From: Halomonas sp. HAL1 | Lineage (GTDB): Bacteria; Pseudomonadota; Gammaproteobacteria; Pseudomonadales; Halomonadaceae | Length of the DNA stretch: 64,000 nucleotides | Assembly (NCBI RefSeq): GCF_030544485.1 | Contig: NZ_CP130610.1 | Coordinates: forward strand, 2,914,001 to 2,978,000 | Reading direction: 5' to 3' | Shown: one piece after another, positions 46,501-53,601 of the stretch | Layout of the letters: every line of letters begins with the position of its first letter | Numbering within the stretch: position 1 is the first letter of the stretch | The notes under the pieces: model-generated | Told to the model about the DNA's origin: nothing | Database searches by the model: none | Seen by the model: the letters and a program-made list of their open reading frames with translations, nothing else | Translations under genes and position numbers: made by a program

Positions 46501-46942
46501 GGCTCGCTATGTGGACTCCTCGGTGGAGCGCCTGGAAGTCAAAGTCAGCGGCATGAGCGGTGACCGCTACGTGGTGACATGCAACGGACGCCGGGTACCG
46601 CTTTCAGCCACCGGCAGAAACGGGGAAGCAGTCGCCGGGGTGCGCTACCGCGCCTGGCAGCCGCCCTCGGCATTGCATCCGCAGATTCCTATTCATGCAC
46701 CGCTGGTATTTGATGTAATTGATACCTGGAATCAGCGCTCTGTAGCGGGCTGTACCTATTACGTGGTGCATCCGACCGGGCGTAATTTCGACACTTTCCC
46801 GGTCAATGCGTTTGAAGCCGAAGCCCGTCGACTGGGGCGTTTTAGTGCCAGTGGCCATAGTCATGGTCATCAAGCTCCCAAGCTGGAAACCCCCAGCCTG
46901 GAACTGCCACAAACGCTCGATCTGCGCTGGACGCCTAGCTAA
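43592..46942 (+). CDS. Transglutaminase-like/DUF2126 fusion protein (COG4196)
   Basis: An 1,116-aa two-part protein. Residues 1-290 are a bacterial transglutaminase-like cysteine peptidase: N-terminal domain, then the triad Cys in ASGSCRDSAWLL, His in DLHAWTEVF and Asp in GLDPTSG. Residues from about 320 to the end are DUF2126, starting DVRLTMGGEPTFVS and including GGNHVTLGG and GFEMPPHARMGLMQ; this part has been suggested to relate to amide-bond-forming enzymes. The usual length is about 1,100 aa. GAGGG precedes ATG 43592, and a candidate sigma-54 promoter lies upstream. It leads the rightward arm of the cluster. Confidence 0.92.
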   Translation: MTIRVALYHRTTYHFDRPVRLSPHVIRLRPAPHCRTHIESYSLKLSGEDHFLNWQQDPFGNFNARVVFPEPRKELTIAVELIAPMTVINPFDFFLDDIAQQIPFDYPEALRQELGPYLEITESGPRLMEWLKGVPREPTTTVDFLVALNQRLQDDIGYLVRLEPGVQSCEETLSLASGSCRDSAWLLVQIFRHLGLAARFVSGYLIQLKSDVKALDGPSGTEVDFTDLHAWTEVFLPGAGWVGLDPTSGLFAGEGHIPLAATPTTGSAAAITGFSDKCEVTFDVTMEVERIHEDPRVTKPYSDEQWQRICNLGDDVDAELLQQDVRLTMGGEPTFVSVDDMESPQWNTEALGEHKRERAEALLTRLQAAYAPGSAIQQQQGKWYPGEPLPRWALACYWRKDGVPLWRDPRWLACLEAAPKVHVDNTMVQRFTKALSERLGVAERYWIPAYEDAYYYLWKEQSLPVNVDPREANLKDDAERHRLARLLEQGLDEVVGYALPLRHSISQAHRWESGRWPLKRDHLFLVPGDSPMGLRLPLSALPWADPDEQPQPESLFAPRPELGDIHGEVARRNAEQLHISDAERLGRSSHPSPSHPEGEDVQQQPRAESDRESGIIHTSLCVEPRDGRLHIFLPPLTSLEHYLDLLSTVEECAKELACPVMVEGYSPPRDPRLENFMITPDPGVIEVNIMPAASWQTLVAQTERLYAEARETRLGTEKFMLDGRHTGTGGGNHVTLGGLTPDDSPFLRRPDLLASLVTYWQHHPSLSYLFSGLFIGPTSQAPRVDEARHEALYELEIALQQMPEGDVVQPWLVDRLLRHLLTDLTGNTHRAEFCIDKLYSPDSDSGRLGLLELRGFEMPPHARMGLMQMLLIRALVARCWKTPYRAKPVRWGSALQDRWMLPHYLWNDLDDVLADLRHHGFDFDLEWFAPFLEFRFPLHGRLHTPMLDIELRQAIEPWHVLGEEASAGGTARYVDSSVERLEVKVSGMSGDRYVVTCNGRRVPLSATGRNGEAVAGVRYRAWQPPSALHPQIPIHAPLVFDVIDTWNQRSVAGCTYYVVHPTGRNFDTFPVNAFEAEARRLGRFSASGHSHGHQAPKLETPSLELPQTLDLRWTPS

Positions 46943-46960
46943 TGTTTTTAACTAAGGAGC

Positions 46961-47090
46961 CCCTGATTAACGTAATGAGCGAAGGCCAGACAAGGCAAAA
47001 ATTAACGAAAAAGCGGAGTTTACAGGGTGTAAATGAGCATTTTGAGGCGATTTTTAACGCCGTATGGCCAAGCGTAATAGTTAATCAGCG
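46961..47090. repeat. MITE-like or REP-type intergenic element
   Basis: A 130-bp block in the gap between two genes of one operon. Its ends carry the inverted repeat CTGATTAAC (46963-46971) and GTTAATCAG (47080-47088). Inside, GGCCAGACAAGGC...AAAAATTAACG is roughly inverted as GATTTTTAACGCCGTATGGCC, so the block can fold into a long imperfect hairpin. It encodes no protein, and its style is that of short dispersed elements of Halomonadaceae genomes; no second copy was seen in this window. Confidence 0.6.
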
Positions 47091-47168
47091 GGTTTCTAAG
47101 CTAATGCTTTTCTCTTAATAGCCAGTGCTGGATAATCCGCCCCCTTACCTCTCAGGATTACAAGGATA

Positions 47169-49574
47169 ATGACGGCCCCTGTCTCACCCGCACTTCTCGC
47201 GCCCGTGGCTAACGGGCTCGTTGAAGATTACTTGAACCAGCTAGGCAAGGGACAGCCCGGCACGTATGACGCCATGCTCGATAGCCAAGGGCAGTTACGC
47301 CCTGGCTGGGAAAGCTTACTGGGCTCGCTAGAGGGCATGGGCCCCACGGGGCGTTTACAGCAGCATGAAGAGATTCAGCGCCTGCTGGCCGAAAACGGCG
47401 TCATTTTTAATATGCATGATGAAACCCAAGGGCGTTCGTGGCGGCTCGACCCACTACCCTGGGTGATTGATGAAGTGCAGTGGCAAGCGCTGGAGGCGGG
47501 GCTTACTCAGCGCAGCCGCCTGCTGACCGCCCTTTATAACGATATATACGGGCCCAAAACACTCTTTGACCTAGGCCTGTTGCCGGCTCAGGAACTGCTT
47601 GCGTCACCGCTTCTCTTGCTGCCCTGCCATCGTTCGCTACCCAACGACCGTGCACCGATCGGTTTTCACGGTGTGGATGTTATTCAGGACACCCAAGGAC
47701 AATGGCGAGTTATGTCCGACCGGCTACAGGCACCGTCAGGTACGGGCTTTGCGCTTGAAAATCGCATATTAATGGCCCGCGCCCTCCCCGGCATGTACCG
47801 TAATGCGCCCCTAAAGAGGTTGGCGGGTTTCCTGGATTTGCATCACCGAACGCTCATCGCCATGGCCTACCAGCACCGCGATAATCCCACCCTGATTCTA
47901 TTAACGCCGGGGCCAGCGAGCCCGCGTTATTTTGAGCACGCCTATTTGGCTAATTACCTTAATATCGCGTTGGTAGAAGGGCAGGATTTGGTGGTGCGCG
48001 ATACGCAGGTTTGGCTGCGCACTCTAGGCGGCTTGCAACCGGTCGATGTGATCTTACGCCATTGCGATGACGCTTACTGCGACCCGCTGGAGCTGCGCGG
48101 CGATTCGCAGCTCGGCGTGCCGGGGCTGTTACAAGCTATGCGTTCAGGCGGTGTAGCGTTATCGAACGCACTGGGTGTGGGCATTTTAGAAGCCCCGGTA
48201 TTAGCTGACTACTTGCCAGCACTGTGCGAACACTTACTGGGTGAGACACTGTTGCTACCCAACGCTGATGCCTCTACGCAACCGGCCAGCGCACCGATAT
48301 TTGACAGCCACCTGCAGCGACTTGAGCCCACGACGTTAAACCTGCGCTGCTTTGTGACCCACACCCCGGCTACCGTCAACCGCAGCACGGCGGACGAATA
48401 CCAGGTGATGCCCGGCGGTTTAGCCTGGGTCGGTGCGCCTGGCTCGCCCTCACTGAGCACCAGTATTGTCAAAGATGTGTGGGTCACCGCAGCCTCACCC
48501 CAGCCGCATGTCAGCCAGCTGCGCCAAGCCCGCGGCCCGGTGGTGGCGACGCGGGATGGGACGGATCTACCCAGCCGGGTGGCTGAAAGCCTGTTTTGGC
48601 TAGGCCGCTACGGTGAGCGATTAGACACCCGCGCCCGCTTGCTGCGTGAAGCACTGCTAAGGCTAATGGAGTACGACCAGGACGCGATCGCCGACCAGCT
48701 GTTGGATGAGCTGCTGTTAGCCCTGGATATCACCACACTCAGCAAAGACGACGAGCACCGCTTACAAGCGCCACTGATCGGTTTTGAACAGAAGCGTGCG
48801 GCACTATTGGCGCAGTTCGATGACGTGGAGCCCCAAGCGCTGCAGCCACTATTCTCGCAATTAATGCGCAATGCACGCAGCGTGCGCGACCATTTAGGCG
48901 ACGACTCCTGGCGGGTCGTGCACCAGTTGCGCCAACGCATGGCCACCTTCAACCCCAGCTTGGGAGCCAGCGCGGCGCGGCGCGCTTGCGAAGGACTATC
49001 GGCCCAGCTGGCTGCGTTTTTCGGACTCTGCAACGAAACCATGCCGCACCACTATGGCTGGCGGTTCATGGATATTGGCCGCTTCCTGGATCGCGTGCTG
49101 GGCTTGCTCTCGCTACTCAAACTTACCCTGAATGCGCCGCATTCGCCGGGCTTGGCACTGTGGGAAGTCGTGCTTGCCACCACCGATAACTTTACCGCTT
49201 ATCGACGCCGCTACCGCAGCGAACTACACCCAGCGGCGATTCTTGACCTACTGCTGTTCGACGAGACTAACCCACGCTCGGTGGGTTATATGCTCAAGCG
49301 CATTGAGAGCCAGATGGATCGCCTGCCCGGCACTACATCCCCCTACCGTAACGCCGAACGCAGGCTGTTGATTCAGGCGAATGCAGCGCTCCATCTTGCC
49401 GATATTGATCGTTTGAGCCATTTAGCGGATACCCCCGAGGCGCAAGAGGCGTTAGAACAACTATTGGACGCCCTGATTGAGCCCCTGAGTGCGCTTTCTG
49501 AAGCGATCAGTCAAAGTCATTTCAGCCATGTGGAACGACCTCGCCAGCTAGTCAGCATGGAGCCAGACGCATGA
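47169..49574 (+). CDS. Circularly permuted ATP-grasp / alpha-E fusion protein
   Basis: An 801-aa fusion. Residues 1-460 are a circularly permuted ATP-grasp (COG2308), with VMSDRLQAPSGTGFALENR, LLTPGPASPRYFEHAYLANYL and, towards its end, a changed C-terminal half. Residues 465-790 are an alpha-E domain beginning LPSRVAESLFWLGRYGERLD. The same two domains are encoded by separate genes on the leftward arm. The ATP-grasp half is a distant relative of the interrupted gene, not a recent copy. It overlaps the next gene by 4 bp (ATGA). Confidence 0.9.
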   Translation: MTAPVSPALLAPVANGLVEDYLNQLGKGQPGTYDAMLDSQGQLRPGWESLLGSLEGMGPTGRLQQHEEIQRLLAENGVIFNMHDETQGRSWRLDPLPWVIDEVQWQALEAGLTQRSRLLTALYNDIYGPKTLFDLGLLPAQELLASPLLLLPCHRSLPNDRAPIGFHGVDVIQDTQGQWRVMSDRLQAPSGTGFALENRILMARALPGMYRNAPLKRLAGFLDLHHRTLIAMAYQHRDNPTLILLTPGPASPRYFEHAYLANYLNIALVEGQDLVVRDTQVWLRTLGGLQPVDVILRHCDDAYCDPLELRGDSQLGVPGLLQAMRSGGVALSNALGVGILEAPVLADYLPALCEHLLGETLLLPNADASTQPASAPIFDSHLQRLEPTTLNLRCFVTHTPATVNRSTADEYQVMPGGLAWVGAPGSPSLSTSIVKDVWVTAASPQPHVSQLRQARGPVVATRDGTDLPSRVAESLFWLGRYGERLDTRARLLREALLRLMEYDQDAIADQLLDELLLALDITTLSKDDEHRLQAPLIGFEQKRAALLAQFDDVEPQALQPLFSQLMRNARSVRDHLGDDSWRVVHQLRQRMATFNPSLGASAARRACEGLSAQLAAFFGLCNETMPHHYGWRFMDIGRFLDRVLGLLSLLKLTLNAPHSPGLALWEVVLATTDNFTAYRRRYRSELHPAAILDLLLFDETNPRSVGYMLKRIESQMDRLPGTTSPYRNAERRLLIQANAALHLADIDRLSHLADTPEAQEALEQLLDALIEPLSALSEAISQSHFSHVERPRQLVSMEPDA

Positions 49575-50437
49575 ACTACACGTTGCGGCATACCACCCGC
49601 TACCACTACAGCGCTCCGGTAACGTTGTGCCATAGTGAAGCGCGGGTGCTTCCACGCAAAACGCCCCATCAGCAGTGTGGCGCTTCAAAATTGCATATTA
49701 GCCCTGCGCCGCAGGTACAAAAGGAGCGCTGCGATATATTCGGCAACCGGGTGCTCTATTTCGCCATGGAAGAGGTACATCAAACGCTGGATGTCACCGT
49801 GGTAACACCACTGAATACTCAACCGCTCACCGCCCTGCCAACTGTTTCACCAGCGTGGGAAAACGTTGCCCAGCTGCTGAGCCAGGACAACAGCTTTGAC
49901 GTTCAACTCTACCGGTTGGACTCACCGTTTATCCGTCGTAACGACGAGCTAGCCGCCTTTGCCCGTAGCTGCTTCACCCCAGGCAGACCACTTATTGAGG
50001 CGGCGCTAGCGCTAAATGAGTTGATTTATAGCACTTTTGAATACGACCCCAGCTTCACTACGCTGGCGACACCGTTAAGCGAGGTGCTCGCCAACCGGCG
50101 TGGGGTTTGTCAGGACTTCGCCCACCTGGCGATTGGCGCATTACGCTCGGTAGGACTCGCCGCACGCTACGTCAGCGGTTATCTGGAAACCCAGCCACCG
50201 CCCGGGCAGCCGCGGCTGATCGGCGCTGATGCCTCCCATGCGTGGCTGGCGACCTGGATTCCCGAGTGGGGCTGGCTGGCGCTTGACCCCACCAATGGCT
50301 CAGTGGCTGGTGAACAGCACCCCGTGCTGGCTTGGGGGCGAGATTATGCAGATGTCGCGCCGCTCAAAGGGGTTATGAACGGCGGCGGCGAACACCGTCT
50401 GGAAGTTGAAGTCGATGTCATGCCATTAGCTGTCTAA
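49571..50437 (+). CDS. Transglutaminase-like cysteine peptidase family protein
   Basis: A 288-aa COG1305 protein. It has the N-terminal beta domain (NYTLRHTTRYHYSAPV) and a papain-like transglutaminase core with Cys in RRGVCQDFAHLAIGAL (near residue 178), His in DASHAWLATW and Asp in LALDPTNG. It could cleave or form amide bonds. The ATG overlaps the stop of the fusion gene by 4 bp, so it is co-translated with it. Confidence 0.92.
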   Translation: MNYTLRHTTRYHYSAPVTLCHSEARVLPRKTPHQQCGASKLHISPAPQVQKERCDIFGNRVLYFAMEEVHQTLDVTVVTPLNTQPLTALPTVSPAWENVAQLLSQDNSFDVQLYRLDSPFIRRNDELAAFARSCFTPGRPLIEAALALNELIYSTFEYDPSFTTLATPLSEVLANRRGVCQDFAHLAIGALRSVGLAARYVSGYLETQPPPGQPRLIGADASHAWLATWIPEWGWLALDPTNGSVAGEQHPVLAWGRDYADVAPLKGVMNGGGEHRLEVEVDVMPLAV

Positions 50438-50498
50438 TGCAAACAACCCCCGCCTAAGGTATAAAAGAGGCTCGGTTAGCTTGCTTAGGGAAGGTTTA

Positions 50499-50918
50499 AT
50501 GCAGCACGAGGTAAGTAGTAACAATACAAGGTATACGCCTCAGAGGGCTTCCCAGTGCCTGCTTTTAGGCTGTTTTTTAATCCTCCTGTTTGGCGCTATT
50601 GAGCAATTCCATAAACCGCATTTTGCCGTCTTTCAACAAGCCGATGAAAACATACTGCGCCAGTCAACCCATTACGGTGTTGCCCCGCTTCCCGCTAAAT
50701 TGCGCATACAAAATGATTCATCCAAGCGTCAAGCGGATGAAGAGCTTTTACAATTATTTGAACTCTCTTCTGGCGATGCGTTGCCGCCAAACGTCTATGA
50801 CATACGCCTACTGACGTTATCTTACGGCCCTATTTTAAACCGAGTAGCCCCCAGCTACCTGTGTTCCTGCCGCACCTTGTTACCCCCCAATCGAGCGCCG
50901 CCGATCGTGGCAAGTTAA
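50499..50918 (+). CDS. Small protein with one membrane segment, unknown
   Basis: A 139-aa protein of no recognised family. It has a short polar start, a hydrophobic segment (CLLLGCFLILLFGAIEQF, about residues 21-38) and a polar remainder ending SYLCSCRTLLPPNRAPPIVAS. AGGGAAGG precedes ATG 50499 at a good distance, which argues for translation. Base composition (more AT) differs from the neighbouring cluster. It could be an anchored periplasmic protein or a degenerate ORF; it is transcribed towards the antiporter gene. Confidence 0.5.
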   Translation: MQHEVSSNNTRYTPQRASQCLLLGCFLILLFGAIEQFHKPHFAVFQQADENILRQSTHYGVAPLPAKLRIQNDSSKRQADEELLQLFELSSGDALPPNVYDIRLLTLSYGPILNRVAPSYLCSCRTLLPPNRAPPIVAS

Positions 50919-51004
50919 TTCTCGGTGGTTTAATTGTTGCTGGCGGCCCTAAAGGGCTTACTGCCAGTGCGTGCGATAGGTACCGTTTAAAAGGGTTGCC
51001 CTTT

Positions 51005-52729
51005 ATGTTTCCCGTTGATCAGCTTATTTTACTTGCTGCCATTTTGATATTAGTCGGCATTGTGTCGAGCAAGCTATCCGCCCGACTTGGCCTACCTGTT
51101 CTAGTCCTTTTTTTAGTCATCGGCATGCTTGCCGGAGAGAGTGGGATCGGTGGTATCGCCTTCGACAATCCCGTGGGCGCTCATGCGCTAGGTACGTTGG
51201 CGTTGGCCATGATCCTATTCGATGGCGGGCTTCAAACCCCTACTTCGTCGATTAAAAAAGTCTGGAAACCTGCCTCATTACTTGCCACGTTCGGGGTATT
51301 AATCACCGCACTGATCACTGGCTTAGCAGCCGCTTATATCTTAGGCCTGCCGCTGCTGGAAGGCTTTTTGCTGGGTGCGATTGTCGGTTCTACAGATGCG
51401 GCAGCGGTCTTCTCGCTACTGCGTAATGCCGGCATACATATTAATAAAAAGCTGAAATCGACCTTAGAAATTGAAAGCGCCTCCAACGATCCCATGGCCA
51501 TTTTCTTAACCGTTGGGCTGTTGGAGGTACTGGTTAATGATATGGCGCCAGGCCTAGGATTACTGAAGCTTTTTGTGCTGCAAATGGGGGTAGGCGCCCT
51601 GGTGGGCATTGGGGTCGGTTGGGCGTCAGTTAAAATCATTAACCGCATACACCTTGTTGCTTCTGGGCTCTATCCGGTGCTGGTCGCGGCCTGTGGTTTC
51701 CTTTCGTTTGGCATTTCAGCCAACGCCGGTGGTAGCGGTTTTTTGGCCATTTTTTTGACCGGTGTGTTCATAGGCAATCACCGGATCGCCTTCCAACGTA
51801 GCACTTTCTTGTTTCACGACGGGCTTGCATGGTTAAGCCAAATCGTGATGTTCGTGGTATTGGGTCTGCTGATTAACCCGGTGTCATTACTGGATGTGTG
51901 GCTGGAAGGTTTATTGATCGCTGCAGTGCTTATTTTGGTAGCTCGCCCTATCGCCGTCCTCCCTATCATGAAAATGTTTGGCTTTAATGCCCGTGAAGCC
52001 AGCTTAGTCGCTTGGGTAGGCTTACGCGGTTCAGTGCCCATTATTTTAGCTATTTTTCCGCTTATGTTTGGCTTGGAAGGGGCAGAATTAATTTTCAACG
52101 TCGTGTTTTTCGTGGTGCTTATTTCAGCCACTATTCAGGGAACCACGCTGCCTATCGTAGCGCGTCAACTGAGGCTGACCGAAAAGCCACCGGCAGTACC
52201 AGCCGCCAGCCTTGAAATTACCGCACTTGAGGAAGTAGATGCCGACATTGTGGAGTACACCTTGAGTGATCACCCGCGTGCGGCGGGGCGGCGGCTTTCA
52301 CAAATGGCCCTCCCGGATACCACCGTTGTCGCCATGATCACCCGTGGAAAAGATGTGATCCCCCCACGGGGCTCGACAGAGCTAATGGCGGGTGACCATC
52401 TATTTGTGGTGCTACGACCGGAAACACGAGCCTTTATTGACTGTGTCTTTTCAGAGGCCGTTGGGGTCGTCAGCGACGAACTGCCTGACCAGGAGCTAAA
52501 GCTCAAAGGTAGCACCAAAATAGACGATTTATGCCATTCGTATGGCTTGTTGATCAAAGCAGAGGATGGACAAACAACGCTGGATTCGCTGATTCGCGAT
52601 ACTCTCCCCAGCCAGCCTGAGGTGGGAGTCTCAATACACATTGATGGAATGAGGCTGACGGTACTGGAAACACTCGGTGGCCGCATTACCACCGTGGGTT
52701 TAACGGTAGAGAAAAAGCCTAGCGAATAG
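51005..52729 (+). CDS. cvrA: CPA1-family potassium/proton antiporter (NhaP2/CvrA type)
   Basis: A 574-aa antiporter with about 12 membrane segments (residues 5-395). The ion-site region GSTDAAAVFSLL lies near residue 130 and SASNDPMAIFLTV-type residues (ESASNDPMAIF) near 158. The C-terminal cytoplasmic part has a TrkA_C domain (about 420-490) and a CorC_HlyC-like domain (about 505-570). That domain set is typical of NhaP2, which exports potassium or sodium. The start at ATG 51005 gives PVDQLILLAAILILVG; the upstream extension is not conserved in type. Confidence 0.9.
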   Translation: MFPVDQLILLAAILILVGIVSSKLSARLGLPVLVLFLVIGMLAGESGIGGIAFDNPVGAHALGTLALAMILFDGGLQTPTSSIKKVWKPASLLATFGVLITALITGLAAAYILGLPLLEGFLLGAIVGSTDAAAVFSLLRNAGIHINKKLKSTLEIESASNDPMAIFLTVGLLEVLVNDMAPGLGLLKLFVLQMGVGALVGIGVGWASVKIINRIHLVASGLYPVLVAACGFLSFGISANAGGSGFLAIFLTGVFIGNHRIAFQRSTFLFHDGLAWLSQIVMFVVLGLLINPVSLLDVWLEGLLIAAVLILVARPIAVLPIMKMFGFNAREASLVAWVGLRGSVPIILAIFPLMFGLEGAELIFNVVFFVVLISATIQGTTLPIVARQLRLTEKPPAVPAASLEITALEEVDADIVEYTLSDHPRAAGRRLSQMALPDTTVVAMITRGKDVIPPRGSTELMAGDHLFVVLRPETRAFIDCVFSEAVGVVSDELPDQELKLKGSTKIDDLCHSYGLLIKAEDGQTTLDSLIRDTLPSQPEVGVSIHIDGMRLTVLETLGGRITTVGLTVEKKPSE

Positions 52730-52742
52730 GGGAAGAAACAGC

Positions 52743-52766
52743 GCTTAGCCTCGCAAGAGGCTAAGC
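52743..52766. terminator. Hairpin between antiporter and DUF3581 genes
   Basis: GCTTAGCCTC and GAGGCTAAGC form a perfect 10-bp stem with a GCAA tetraloop midway between the stops of two converging genes. No T-run is present on either side, so termination may be weak. Confidence 0.55.
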
Positions 52767-52778
52767 AAGCAGCAGCGT

Positions 52779-53492
52779 TTAAGCCGAGGCGGTTTCGTAT
52801 GCAGCCTTGAGACGATAAAACTCTTCTACAATAGCGGCCATTTCATCGGCGTCGTAATCGCATAGGCCGCTCACGACAAGCTTCTTAGAGCCCACCCCCA
52901 CCGCTTCACCAGCGGACTCGATCGAGAACTCCAAGCGGGCATCGGCACGCTTACCGTGAACCTCTAGCGAAGAGTGGTTCAGCGTCAATCCCGGCGAAAA
53001 ACCATCTAAACGCTCAAGTGAAAAACCCATGCTATCGTAGATCACCAGCGGGCGTTTAGGGTTAAACATAACCCCATGTTGCTCCATTAAAGGTTTGAGA
53101 TAGTGCGGAAAATTTTTACCTGAAAACGCCACATAACAGCGTGCAAACGCTTCCACCACAGCGGGATCGTGGGTAATGTCACCACTACGCACTACCTGTA
53201 AGTAACCTTTGCCGCTCTCATCACAGACATGAAGTGTACCGTCGTCTGCTTCGCTGAACTTTAGCGGTGTATCGGCGCCCACCATGTTGGTGAAGCGAAA
53301 TTCCATTTGCCGCGACAACCCAAACTTTGTGAGCACCAATGCAAACAGCAGATCACCGGGCACACAAAAGCGGCGTGCATCCGGATTATGAATAGGGTTG
53401 TAGTCACCCGCCACGCCTTTGGCGAAGCGACTGGCCTGCTCTGCGGAGATCACCACATACTCTCCACGCTGCGTATAAAAATCCTTGAACAT
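52779..53492 (-). CDS. DUF3581 family protein
   Basis: A 237-aa cytoplasmic protein matching the DUF3581 pattern: FYTQRGEYVVISAEQASRFAKGVAGDYNPIHN, then PGDLLFALVL. The GDYNPIHN segment looks like the hot-dog motif of MaoC-type hydratases, and the size fits a double hot-dog fold. No activity is established. It converges with the antiporter gene. Confidence 0.88.
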   Translation of the reverse strand: MFKDFYTQRGEYVVISAEQASRFAKGVAGDYNPIHNPDARRFCVPGDLLFALVLTKFGLSRQMEFRFTNMVGADTPLKFSEADDGTLHVCDESGKGYLQVVRSGDITHDPAVVEAFARCYVAFSGKNFPHYLKPLMEQHGVMFNPKRPLVIYDSMGFSLERLDGFSPGLTLNHSSLEVHGKRADARLEFSIESAGEAVGVGSKKLVVSGLCDYDADEMAAIVEEFYRLKAAYETASA

Positions 53493-53601
53493 GGCGTTTG
53501 TTGCCTGCCTAGCGTTGAAATCGAAAACCCGTCACTGCCCAACGCCGCGCATAATGCCATAAAACACGCCCCAACAGGAGTTATCTGCTAGGGAAGCCAC
53601 T

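Noticed and set aside
46943..47168. A small gene between the DUF2126 and fusion genes
   Set aside because: No ORF with an RBS is present; the region is explained by the inverted-repeat element and a normal leader.
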